Source: Halomonas halophila (lineage in GTDB: Bacteria; Pseudomonadota; Gammaproteobacteria; Pseudomonadales; Halomonadaceae). Taken from it: a DNA stretch of 26,040 bases. The notes below the pieces were generated by a model. It worked only from the letters and a program-made list of their open reading frames with translations, searched no databases and was not told the origin of the DNA. Shown one piece after another: positions 1 to 7,057 of this stretch. The position numbers were made by a program, and so were the translations under genes. Within the stretch, counting starts at the first letter, position 1. Each line of letters begins with the position of its first letter. The stretch lies in assembly GCA_002433675.1 (NCBI GenBank), contig DJIP01000369.1, positions 844 through 26,883 of the forward strand, in the 5' to 3' direction.

Positions 1-1446
1 GGCACCTACTGGTACCACAGCCACTCAGGACTGCAGGAGCAGATTGGCCATGTGGGCCCCCTGGTCATCGACGCCGAACAGCGCGAACCCTTTCGCTATG
101 ACCGCGAGCACGTGCTGCTGCTGACCGACTGGAGTTTCGAGGACCCCTCGACCATCTTCCACAACCTGAAGACCGGGGAGGGGTACTACAACTTCCAGGA
201 GCGCACCCTTGGAGACTTCATCGCCGATGTGGACCGTCAGGGGCTCGCCTCCACCTGGGAAGCGCGTGCCATGTGGGGCCGGATGCGCATGAGCTCCCGT
301 GATATCGCCGATGTTACCGGCGCCACCTACACCTATCTGCTCAACGGTCATTCACCCGATGACAATTGGACTGCCCTGTTTCGCCCCGGCGAGACGCAGC
401 GGCTACGTGTCATCAATGGCTCCGCCATGAGCTACTTCGACGTGCGGATTCCGGGGCTCGAAATGACGGTGGTGGCGGCCGACGGCCAGCCGGTTCGGCC
501 CGTGCCCGTCGAGGAGTTCCGCATCGGGGTAGCGGAAACCTATGACGTTCTGGTGACGCCGAAAGACGATGTGGCCTACACCATCTTTGCCGAGTCCATG
601 GACCGAAGCGGCTTTGCCAGGGGGACCCTGGCGCCGCGTATGGGGATGGTGGCGCCGCTGCCGGAACGCCGACGTATCGCCGATCGAGGAATGGAGGCCA
701 TGGGAGCCCACGAGGGCATGGATCACGGCTCGATGGCCGGTATGGATCACTCGAGCATGGCGGGCATGGATCACGGCTCGATGGCCGGTATGGATCACTC
801 GAGCATGGCGGGCATGGATCATGGCTCGATGGCCGGTATGGATCACTCGAGCATGGCGGGCATGGATCACGGCTCGATGACCGATATGGACCACTCGAGC
901 ATGGCGGGAATGGATCACGCTCAGATGGACAGTACGGAGAGCGCCACTGGTACAGCCATGCTGCCGGTGGGCGTGGCGCAGCCAGGCTCCCGCCTCGATC
1001 AGCCTGGAATCGGCCTGGATGCCCGCGAGCGTCGTGTGCTGGTGTATCAGGACCTGAAAGCCATCGCGCCATGGCCTGACCGTCGTCCTCCTGGTCGCGA
1101 ACTCGAGCTTCATCTGACCGGTAACATGGAACGCTACATGTGGTCCTTCGACGGCAAGAAATTCAGTGAGGTCTCGGGGCCGATCCACTTCGACAAGGGC
1201 GAGCGTCTGCGCCTCATCCTGGTCAATCGCACCATGATGGAGCACCCGATCCACCTGCACGGCATGTGGATGGAGCTGGAGAATGGTGCCGGTGAGCTGA
1301 TTCCGCGCAAGCACACCCTGAACGTCAAGCCAGGCGAGCGCCTTTCTGCACTGATCACGGCGGATGCCGAGGGCAGCTGGGCGTTCCACTGCCACCTTCT
1401 TTATCACATGGACGCCGGCATGTTCCGCGTCGTCAAGGTTGCCTGA
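1..1446 (+). CDS. copA: Copper resistance multicopper oxidase CopA, 5' truncated by the window edge
   Basis: This is the C-terminal 481 residues of a periplasmic multicopper oxidase of the CopA/PcoA family, which oxidises or sequesters copper and confers copper tolerance. The frame is open from base 1, so the start and the Tat signal lie outside the window. Visible copper ligands are the YWYHSHSG segment (residues 4-11 of the fragment), HPIHLHG (from about residue 415) and the C-terminal [12 protein letters not shown] (from about residue 463), which supplies the type 1 Cys, His and axial Met and the trinuclear-cluster histidines. A Met/His-rich array of nine MDH half-units lies between the second and third cupredoxin domains, encoded by 718-930. 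The copB gene follows after 13 bp, which indicates one operon. The family call is firm; only the missing N-terminus limits it. Confidence 0.95.
   Translation, partial: GTYWYHSHSGLQEQIGHVGPLVIDAEQREPFRYDREHVLLLTDWSFEDPSTIFHNLKTGEGYYNFQERTLGDFIADVDRQGLASTWEARAMWGRMRMSSRDIADVTGATYTYLLNGHSPDDNWTALFRPGETQRLRVINGSAMSYFDVRIPGLEMTVVAADGQPVRPVPVEEFRIGVAETYDVLVTPKDDVAYTIFAESMDRSGFARGTLAPRMGMVAPLPERRRIADRGMEAMGAHEGMDHGSMAGMDHSSMAGMDHGSMAGMDHSSMAGMDHGSMAGMDHSSMAGMDHGSMTDMDHSSMAGMDHAQMDSTESATGTAMLPVGVAQPGSRLDQPGIGLDARERRVLVYQDLKAIAPWPDRRPPGRELELHLTGNMERYMWSFDGKKFSEVSGPIHFDKGERLRLILVNRTMMEHPIHLHGMWMELENGAGELIPRKHTLNVKPGERLSALITADAEGSWAFHCHLLYHMDAGMFRVVKVA
718..930 (+). repeat. Tandem 48-bp repeat array encoding [16 protein letters not shown] inside copA
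   Basis: Four copies of a 48-bp unit begin at 718, 766, 814 and 862, followed by a partial copy at 910. Each unit encodes two 8-residue half-units (MDHGSMAG then MDHSSMAG). The copies are nearly identical at the DNA level, with single changes such as cac to cat at 820 and MAG to MTD in the fourth unit. Met and His in this spacing are typical copper(I)/copper(II) ligands in CopA proteins. The near identity implies recent expansion or homogenisation. Confidence 0.93.
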
Positions 1447-1459
1447 GGAGAGATGACGC

Positions 1460-2230
1460 ATGGAAATTCGTGTGGGCCGTATTTGCCTGGCAACGCTATC
1501 TGGTCTGGCATTGTCGTCGCTGGCGCTGGCTGAGGATGGCTACGACGCGCCAGATCACTGGCCGTCGCCCATGCAGGAACATCTGCGTGGCTCGGTGCTG
1601 GTCGACCGTCTGGAATACGTCTGGCCGTCTGAAGACAGCGAGGCAGTAACCTGGGATTTTCAGGCCTGGTACGGAGGCGACGTTCATCGCGTCTACCTGA
1701 AGGGGGAAGGTGACAATACCCAAGGGGATGGCGAAGATGCGGAATTTGAATCGCTGGATCTGCTGTACAGCCGTTTGATTGCCGACTTCTGGGAGCTACA
1801 GGGAGGGCTTGGCTATCAGGGTGGGCTTGGCAGCGATGACCATCCTGAGCGCTATTTCGGCGTGATCAGTCTACAGGGGCTGGCACCCTACCGGTTGGAA
1901 ACCGAGCTGGATCTTCGTGTCAGTGACGATGGTGATACCTCCTTGAGTCTGGAGCAGGAATATGATCTGCGACTGACCCAGCGGCTTTATCTCCAGCCTC
2001 GACTGGAAATGGAGGTTGCGTTCGATGATGTCGAGGAGTTCGGTGTAGGTGAGGGATTCAATTCCTTGCGTACGGGCCTGCGCCTTCGCTATGAACTACA
2101 TCGCAAGTTCGCGCCCTATGTTGGCGCCTATTGGCAGAAACTTTATGGTGATACTGCCGATATGGCGCGTGAGGAAGGAGGGCAAGTGGAGGACACCGCA
2201 GTGGTTGCAGGGCTTCGCGTCTGGTTTTGA
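1460..2230 (+). CDS. copB: Copper resistance protein B (outer membrane)
   Basis: A 256-residue CopB/PcoB-family protein, the outer-membrane partner of CopA in periplasmic copper resistance. A signal peptide covers roughly residues 1-24 (MEIRVGR, a Leu/Ala-rich core, then ALA before EDG). The mature part has the family's alternating beta-strand pattern of charged and aromatic residues and ends in an aromatic strand (VVAGLRVWF), typical of outer-membrane barrels. The ATG has a good Shine-Dalgarno sequence (AGGAGA, 1446-1451) that overlaps the copA stop codon, so translation is probably coupled. Unlike many CopB proteins, the Met/His-rich N-terminal region is absent; such residues are concentrated in CopA here. 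Confidence 0.93.
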   Translation: MEIRVGRICLATLSGLALSSLALAEDGYDAPDHWPSPMQEHLRGSVLVDRLEYVWPSEDSEAVTWDFQAWYGGDVHRVYLKGEGDNTQGDGEDAEFESLDLLYSRLIADFWELQGGLGYQGGLGSDDHPERYFGVISLQGLAPYRLETELDLRVSDDGDTSLSLEQEYDLRLTQRLYLQPRLEMEVAFDDVEEFGVGEGFNSLRTGLRLRYELHRKFAPYVGAYWQKLYGDTADMAREEGGQVEDTAVVAGLRVWF

Positions 2231-2292
2231 TGCCTCTGCGCCTATGGTCGCCACCCAGGCCACCGGGTGGGGCTTCTTCTCCACGCCATTTT

Positions 2293-2298
2293 TATAAT
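2293..2298 (+). promoter_or_regulatory. Possible -10 element (TATAAT) for the small secreted protein
   Basis: A consensus TATAAT lies 66 bp upstream of the ATG at 2365, in a locally AT-rich stretch of an otherwise GC-rich region. No convincing -35 hexamer is present at 16-18 bp, so this is a weak promoter call. Confidence 0.35.
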
Positions 2299-2364
2299 AT
2301 TTCAGCGTAGATTAAGCCTTATCACACATCATGAAGGTGCCAACATTCACAGGAGGTAGTCGTT

Positions 2365-2775
2365 ATGAAGTTGTGGCAACACATGATGGGTGTCGCTGTT
2401 CTCGCGGGTGTTTCTCTACCGGTACTGGCTGCGCAGGGCCATTCGCAGGAAACCGAAATCTTGCGGCAAGGCGTGTCAGCCACCCAGCAGCTTCGTGGGG
2501 CGCCCGTGCGTTACCGGTTGCCGATCGAAGAGGAAGGAATGCTGGTCGTCAGCAGTGAACATCTTGCCAGCGACTCGAGTCGGTCGATGAGCATCGAGGG
2601 AAGGCTGTATTCACCCGCGGGGCAGCTGATGGCCAGCGACGCTGATAACAACGGCCACTTCCTGCTGGAGGAGCCTGTCACTCCCGGAACCTATGAGCTT
2701 GAAGTGCGAGGCAGTGTGCTTGGCAGCGCCAATGAAAACAGTGGCCGCTACAGTCTGCATGTCGGCTTCGAATAA
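2365..2775 (+). CDS. Small secreted protein, PPC-like beta domain
   Basis: A 136-residue exported protein of unknown role. A signal peptide is clear (MKLWQHMMG, hydrophobic core, cleavage after about residue 22, VLAA). The remainder is predicted mainly beta: GMLVVSSEH, SIEGRLYSPAGQLMASD, FLLEEPVTPGTYELEVRG and GRYSLHVGF. This resembles the bacterial pre-peptidase C-terminal (PPC) beta-sandwich, in which a 'GTYxLxVxG...GxYxLxVxF' ending is usual. The start is supported by a strong AGGAGG (2351-2356) eight bases before the ATG. It follows copAB in the same direction with 134 bp between, and ends at a strong terminator. A copper function is not shown by the sequence; the fold call is by pattern only. 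Confidence 0.75.
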   Translation: MKLWQHMMGVAVLAGVSLPVLAAQGHSQETEILRQGVSATQQLRGAPVRYRLPIEEEGMLVVSSEHLASDSSRSMSIEGRLYSPAGQLMASDADNNGHFLLEEPVTPGTYELEVRGSVLGSANENSGRYSLHVGFE

Positions 2776-2794
2776 AGGCTTCAACGTGCCAGAG

Positions 2795-2825
2795 AAAACC
2801 CGCCAGGCATGCCTGGCGGGTTTTT
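2795..2825. terminator. Bidirectional rho-independent terminator
   Basis: A perfect inverted repeat with 14-nt arms (2795-2808 and 2811-2824) gives a GC-rich CCCGCCAGGC stem flanked by A4 on the left and T5 on the right. It can therefore stop transcription of the secreted-protein gene (plus) and of the convergent glutaredoxin-MauE gene (minus), whose stop codon is at 2860. Confidence 0.9.
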
Positions 2826-2859
2826 ACTGAGCGTCAGTAACGGCCAGGTCAGGCGTGTC

Positions 2860-3639
2860 TTACATCAACAGTGCCTTGGCCGGCATCCACAGGCCCATCA
2901 GCAGCATGATCAGGTTCTCGCTCAGGGAAACGAAGCCCAGGGGAACGTTGCTGTTGCCGCCGACGCAGGCGCACTTGAGTTCGCGCTTGTCGATGTAGAC
3001 CGCCTTGAACACCGAGATGGCCCCCACCGCCCCGATGAACAGGGCGACAGGCGCGGCGATCCAGATCAGGCTGCCGGCCAGCATCAGTATCCCGGCCAGT
3101 GTTTCGGCGTAGGGGTAGATATAGCCGTAGCGCACATCGCGTTGGGCCAGCAGGTCGTAGTTCAGGAACATGGTGCTGAAGCTTTCCACGTCCTGCAGTT
3201 TCTGCAGGCCCAGCAGAACCATGGCCGAGGCGACGGCGAACTCGATGGTGCGCACTGAGGCCAGCGACTGGCCGGAGACCCAGCCCACCGCCAGGCCGAT
3301 CAGCAGTGCCGTGGCGAAGATGGCGATGACCGGGCGGTAGCTGACTTCCTTGTCGCCGGGCACGCTCATGCCGAGGTGGCGGCGCAGTTCCTCGTAGCCG
3401 CCGATGCGCTCCTCTCCGATGTACACCTGGGGTGTGGTGTCGACGTCGGCTTCCTGCTTGAAGCGATCGATGGCTTCACGTGAGGTCAGGGTGTGGTCAT
3501 CGACCTGGTAGCCCTTGCGCTTGAGCAGCGACAAGGTCTTCAGGCCAAAGGGGCAGAGGTGCTCCGCGGTCTTCATGCGATAGAGGCGGGCAGTGCTGGA
3601 TGAGGCCCGCTGCGTGGGGGTTGCTGTGTTCGTGCTCAT
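2860..3639 (-). CDS. Glutaredoxin-MauE/DoxX-type membrane redox fusion protein
   Basis: A 259-residue fusion. Residues about 17-92 form a glutaredoxin-like domain with a CPFG motif (Cys29), the cis-proline TTP motif (68-70) and GGYEEL (80-85). Residues about 100-259 form a MauE/DoxX-like membrane domain with around five hydrophobic segments and a conserved CAC motif (Cys223, Cys225) before GGNSNVPLGF. MauE-family proteins assist disulfide formation or electron transfer in the envelope. The glutaredoxin domain keeps only one active-site Cys (CPFG rather than CPYC). The start at 3639 (MSTNT) has a GAGAGGAA Shine-Dalgarno. A longer frame to 3768 is rejected because it would begin inside the -35 box of the promoter found here. 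The palindromic MerR-type promoter and nearby copAB suggest metal-induced expression. Confidence 0.85.
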   Translation of the reverse strand: MSTNTATPTQRASSSTARLYRMKTAEHLCPFGLKTLSLLKRKGYQVDDHTLTSREAIDRFKQEADVDTTPQVYIGEERIGGYEELRRHLGMSVPGDKEVSYRPVIAIFATALLIGLAVGWVSGQSLASVRTIEFAVASAMVLLGLQKLQDVESFSTMFLNYDLLAQRDVRYGYIYPYAETLAGILMLAGSLIWIAAPVALFIGAVGAISVFKAVYIDKRELKCACVGGNSNVPLGFVSLSENLIMLLMGLWMPAKALLM

Positions 3640-3736
3640 TTCCTCTCCCTGTGGTGGTTGAGAAAAGCCCAGGCAGGCCAGGGTGGTGGCCCTGAGGCTT
3701 CTGTCACTACTATGCAAGTTCGAGCAACTCCACCAC

Positions 3737-3768
3737 AGACTAAAACCCTTGTGCAGCACAAGGGTCAA
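3737..3768 (-). promoter_or_regulatory. MerR/CueR-type promoter with 21-bp palindromic operator
   Basis: Reading the minus strand, TTGACC (-35, 3763-3768) is followed by a palindrome at 3745-3765 with 10-bp arms ACCCTTGTGC and GCACAAGGGT around one central base, then a -10 of TTAGTC or TAGTCT (3737-3743). The spacer is 19-20 bp, longer than the usual 17. An operator dyad sitting inside an over-long spacer, with its outer ACC overlapping the -35, is the hallmark of MerR-family activators such as CueR and ZntR. The predicted transcript starts near 3730 and leaves about 90 nt of leader. The regulator gene is not in this window. Confidence 0.78.
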
Positions 3769-3789
3769 GGCGATGCGGACATCGGGTGT

Positions 3790-4614
3790 TTAGTCCTGGA
3801 TAGCCGGCGCAGGGGTATCCAGATGGCGGGATATCTCGGCTCGAGACTTGGCAATGCCACTATCGACGAGCTTGGGGGCGATGGCGTTGATCAGGGCGAA
3901 CAGGCGCTCCTTGCCGCCGAGAGCGGCGCGGCGTTGGCCACTTTTCAACTGTCTGACGATGACATCGGCCACGCGCTCGGGGCTGTCCACGGTGTTGCCC
4001 AGAGCTTCGTTCATGGCTTCGGCGTCGGGGCCGTTCATGGCGGTCCGGGTGGCGCGGGGGGCCAGGTACTGTACACGGACCGAAGTGCCTTCGAGCTCGC
4101 GGGACAGTGCCTCGGTGAAGCCCTTGAGGCCGGCCTTGCTGGCGCAGTAGGCGACATAGCCGGGGTGGCCGATATGACCCAGCAGCGAGCCCACGAACAG
4201 CAGGTTGGCGCTGGGTTGTTCGAGAAACAGCGGTAGCAGGGCCTGGGTCAGCAGCAGGGTCGAGGTCAGATTGGTATCGAGCACCCGGATGACGTCGTCT
4301 GGCGAGGTTTCGCGAAACCAGCCCAGCTGGTTGATGCCGGCCAGATGAACCAGCGTCGAAGGGCGCTGCTCGGGAACCGTCTGGCTTAGCGGGTCGAGTA
4401 GCCGCCGGCGGCCCAGCGCGGTGGTCAGGTCGGCGCCAGCGACGAGGGTGTGTCTCGCCTTGCCAAGCTCGCTCGCCAGGGCGCTGAGCTTGCCCTCATC
4501 TCGACCTGCCAGCCACAGGCTGGCGCCTTCGGCGTCAAGCCGCTTCACCAGGGCCGAGCCGATACCGCCGGTAGCGCCGGTCACCAGAATCCTGCGTTCG
4601 CTCAGTGATGGCAT
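3790..4614 (-). CDS. SDR-family oxidoreductase (last gene of the four-gene operon)
   Basis: A 274-residue classical short-chain dehydrogenase/reductase, NAD(P)-dependent. The Rossmann glycine motif is TGATGGIG (12-19). The structural motif is HLAG (90-93) in place of NNAG, with Asn115 following (DTNLTST). The catalytic set is Ser143, Tyr156 and Lys160 (YCASK). The C-terminus is longer than in minimal SDRs and ends in a charged helix. Its start overlaps the end of the TenA-like gene by 13 bp, so it is translated from the same message. It probably reduces a ketone/aldehyde, or oxidises an alcohol, made by the upstream enzymes; the substrate cannot be read from sequence. No terminator is visible before the next gene's promoter 22 bp downstream. 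Confidence 0.9.
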   Translation of the reverse strand: MPSLSERRILVTGATGGIGSALVKRLDAEGASLWLAGRDEGKLSALASELGKARHTLVAGADLTTALGRRRLLDPLSQTVPEQRPSTLVHLAGINQLGWFRETSPDDVIRVLDTNLTSTLLLTQALLPLFLEQPSANLLFVGSLLGHIGHPGYVAYCASKAGLKGFTEALSRELEGTSVRVQYLAPRATRTAMNGPDAEAMNEALGNTVDSPERVADVIVRQLKSGQRRAALGGKERLFALINAIAPKLVDSGIAKSRAEISRHLDTPAPAIQD

Positions 4615-5372
4615 GAGTTTGCCTCCAGCGCTTCGTCAGTCCAGTGGTCGGCGTCGCTCAAGGCGGCGTCATGGACCGCGCCATAGAGGCGATAGAAGGC
4701 GCGGGCCGAATGGATGATCTGAGCCTGTTCCTCGGTGTCGGTGATGGTGTCCATCAGTTCGGCGAAGAAGGCCATATGGGAGATGTCCAGTTCGCCGTGG
4801 GAAAACAGGTAGTGGAAGGCGTCGTCGGTCAGGCCCAGGCTATCGCGGATGGCCCTGCCGGCGGCGCTGGCTGCTGAGGTGCTGGTGCCCTCGAGCACGA
4901 GTACCATGCCGAACATGGCCAGCGGATGGCGACGTCTGATGCTGTCGTAGGCGTAGGACACCATCCATTCCGTCTCGAACAGCGGCAGGCGCGAGCGGGC
5001 GAAGTTCCGATTGACGCCGATCGACTCGAGGTCATCGAGTATCCAGTGTTCGTGGCTCTTTTCCTCGTCGATGTACTCGGCGATGGCCATGCGCAGGTTG
5101 TCGCGCAGCACGAAGGCAGGGGCGGACAACTCGGCGCCGCAGGCCATCATCAATGAAACGGTGTGGCGCACATGGTGATAGGCCTGGGCGAGAAAGGCGC
5201 GATATTCGGGCAGGGTGATCTTGCCACCCTGGGCGCGCCCGATCAGTTCCCCTCCCATCAAGGTTTGGCGTTCGTCTTCGGTGGCAGCGAGCAGGTGGCG
5301 GTAGAAACCGTCGGGCTTGCCGTTGTCGACAGGCGGCGAGGTGGTGACAGGAGTATCGGTCAGCGTGTTCAT
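4602..5372 (-). CDS. TenA-like / heme-oxygenase-like putative diiron oxidase or oxygenase
   Basis: A 256-residue all-helical protein that automatic pipelines would call TenA/PqqC-like or 'iron-containing redox enzyme'. It carries a metal-ligand pattern typical of heme-oxygenase-like diiron enzymes (UndA, CADD, BesC type): an acidic/His cluster (Glu99, Glu103/Glu104, His107, His109), Glu161 (LVLEGTS) and the motif HGELDISH, which gives His192, Asp196 and His199 in HxxxDxxH spacing. Known members activate oxygen to cleave or oxidise fatty acids, amino acids or peptides. The start ATG overlaps the stop of the acyl-ligase gene in an ATGA arrangement, and its own end overlaps the SDR start. A thiamine-degrading TenA role is less likely because the gene is embedded with an acyl ligase and has no thiamine riboswitch. 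The exact reaction is unknown. Confidence 0.82.
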   Translation of the reverse strand: MNTLTDTPVTTSPPVDNGKPDGFYRHLLAATEDERQTLMGGELIGRAQGGKITLPEYRAFLAQAYHHVRHTVSLMMACGAELSAPAFVLRDNLRMAIAEYIDEEKSHEHWILDDLESIGVNRNFARSRLPLFETEWMVSYAYDSIRRRHPLAMFGMVLVLEGTSTSAASAAGRAIRDSLGLTDDAFHYLFSHGELDISHMAFFAELMDTITDTEEQAQIIHSARAFYRLYGAVHDAALSDADHWTDEALEANSCHH

Positions 5373-7057
5373 GGTCGTGAGGGGTCCTGTGGGTATGAAG
5401 AGGAGCTGTCGGTCGAGGAGGAAAGCGCTGCTGACACGTACTGGTGGCCGGGAAAGGTGCTGGCGACCAGGCGCTCGATATCTCTACGGCGGCGTAGATA
5501 GATGCTCGCCCGGCGCAGGCGCCCGTTGGCGGTGAGTTCGTTGCTGGCGATCGACAGCGGCTGCGCGACGCCTGGCAGTTGCCGCATCAACGACTGCCAG
5601 CCGCGGACCCTGGCGTAGTCAGGCAGGCGCTGATTGAGCGCGGCGATGTGGGCTTCCAGGCGGGGGGGCTGGATAATGGCTGAAGGGCCAAGGAGCGCCA
5701 GAACGCCCGGCAAGCCTTCACCGAAGATGAAGGCACGATCGATACCGTCGATAAGCTCGAGCTCCGCCTCGAGCCACTCGGGGCAGAGATTGCGTCCGCT
5801 CGACAGGATGATGACGTTGCGCTGGCGCCCGTCGAGACGCCAGTGGTCGTCCGCCAGGCGGTGACCGAGGTCTCCGCTGGGCCAGGGCATGTCGGACGAC
5901 GGACCATCATGGTAGGACGTCAGATAGCCCAGCATGCGACGACCGTGCACCAGCAGTTGGCCCTGTTCATCGGTGCTCAGGCGCAGTCCCTTCAGTGGGC
6001 GCCCGACGCGGCCGTCCTGGGGCTCGTCTGGTCGACTCAGGCAGACGACCGAGCCCATCTCGGACATGCCGTAGCCCTGGGCGACAGGAAGCCCCAGTTG
6101 TGTTGCCTGGTCGAGCAGATAGCGGGGCACCTGGCCGCCGCCCACGGCGACCAGCGACAGCGCCTGTTGCCAGTCGCTCGGCCTTGAAGCCTGTGAGTCC
6201 AGGCCACTCGAACGATCTAAGCCGCCCAAACCACCCAAACCACCCAAATCACATAGCGCCTTGAGTAGCGCCGGCACCAGAATCAGGCTGTCCGGACGGC
6301 GTGTCTCGAGCCAATCTCGCCACTGAAGCGGGTTCAGATCTCCACTGCCGGCAAGTCCCGTGCGAAGGGGTGCATCAACGATGATCTGGGCGCCGCGCCA
6401 GAGGGCGAAGAGTGCGCCGGCCAGATGTTCGAGCAATACCGCCAGGGGCAGCACCACGCCGTGACGATGCAGGGGAACACCCGCAAGGCGCTGTTCCAGC
6501 CCTTCGATGACCGACTCGAGGTGCGGCCCGGACAGGCAGACCCCCTTGGGGGTGCCGGTGGTGCCGGAGGTAAAGGTGATCAGTCGCGTTCCGTCGGGCA
6601 GTGGCGCGGGCGTCGAGCGGCGCCGGAACAAGGCGATGGACAGGCCGTCCGGACTGTCGCCTGTGCTCAGTGGCTGGCGCTTGAAGTCATTGGCGCGGGC
6701 AGATGGCAGCCAGGCATCCAGCGAGTCGTCCTGCACGAGCAGAAGACCGTCCAGCCCGGTGGTATCGAGCAGATGGTTGATCTGTTGTTCGCTGAAAAAC
6801 GCAGGAATCGGGGTGACTGGCAGGCCAGCTCGCCAGGCGGCGAGTTGCGCAACCAGCCAGTCAGGGGAATTGTGACCCAGCAGGCCCAGGTGGGAAACGC
6901 CCGACTGCTCGAGTTGGTGCGCGACAGCACCGATGGCAGCCTCCAGTTGCCGGGCGGTAAGACAGACTTCCTTGCCGTCCTGGGTTGCCCCGATCAGGCT
7001 CACCACATCCGGCGACCGCCTCGCCCTTTGGCCCAGGCGGTGTTGAAGCCTATCCAT
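5369..7057 (-). CDS. AMP-binding acyl-CoA ligase/synthetase-like enzyme
   Basis: A 562-residue member of the ANL adenylating family, which activates a carboxylic acid with ATP to an acyl-adenylate. Core motifs are present: the P-loop TFTSGTTGTPKG (161-172), A5 QGYGMSEMG (327-335), A7 SGDLG (394-398) and A8 LDGRQRNVI with a following GRNLCPEWLE (408-430). The C-terminal A10 motif reads LTANGRLRR (508-516), so the usual catalytic Lys of NGK is Arg513. A low-complexity LGGLGGLGGL stretch (271-280) comes from a 9-bp DNA repeat. The start at 7057 (MDRLQ) is chosen over the longer frame to 7165 because it gives an 8-bp overlap with the upstream gene's stop, as at the other junctions in this operon. 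Fatty or other small acids are the probable substrates. Confidence 0.88.
   Translation of the reverse strand: MDRLQHRLGQRARRSPDVVSLIGATQDGKEVCLTARQLEAAIGAVAHQLEQSGVSHLGLLGHNSPDWLVAQLAAWRAGLPVTPIPAFFSEQQINHLLDTTGLDGLLLVQDDSLDAWLPSARANDFKRQPLSTGDSPDGLSIALFRRRSTPAPLPDGTRLITFTSGTTGTPKGVCLSGPHLESVIEGLEQRLAGVPLHRHGVVLPLAVLLEHLAGALFALWRGAQIIVDAPLRTGLAGSGDLNPLQWRDWLETRRPDSLILVPALLKALCDLGGLGGLGGLDRSSGLDSQASRPSDWQQALSLVAVGGGQVPRYLLDQATQLGLPVAQGYGMSEMGSVVCLSRPDEPQDGRVGRPLKGLRLSTDEQGQLLVHGRRMLGYLTSYHDGPSSDMPWPSGDLGHRLADDHWRLDGRQRNVIILSSGRNLCPEWLEAELELIDGIDRAFIFGEGLPGVLALLGPSAIIQPPRLEAHIAALNQRLPDYARVRGWQSLMRQLPGVAQPLSIASNELTANGRLRRASIYLRRRRDIERLVASTFPGHQYVSAALSSSTDSSSSYPQDPSRP
6222..6248 (-). repeat. Short 9-bp tandem repeat inside the acyl-ligase gene
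   Basis: Three tandem 9-bp units (CCGCCCAAA once, CCACCCAAA twice on the plus strand) encode a Gly-Gly-Leu series on the minus strand. The repeat length keeps the frame, so copy-number change would only lengthen or shorten a loop between residues 270 and 285. Confidence 0.8.

Noticed and set aside
718..930. CRISPR-like repeat pattern
   Set aside because: The repeats are contiguous, without spacers, in frame, and encode the Met/His copper-binding region of CopA.
403..1461. A 352-codon minus-strand frame opposite copA
   Set aside because: It is antisense to conserved multicopper oxidase motifs, and its apparent repeats are the complement of the MDH array.
2250..2272. Terminator after copB
   Set aside because: Only a 6-bp CCACCC/GGGTGG stem is present and no T tract follows directly.
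3640..3768. N-terminal 43-residue extension of the glutaredoxin-MauE protein
   Set aside because: It would begin at a TTG inside the -35 box of the MerR-type promoter, upstream of the predicted transcript start.
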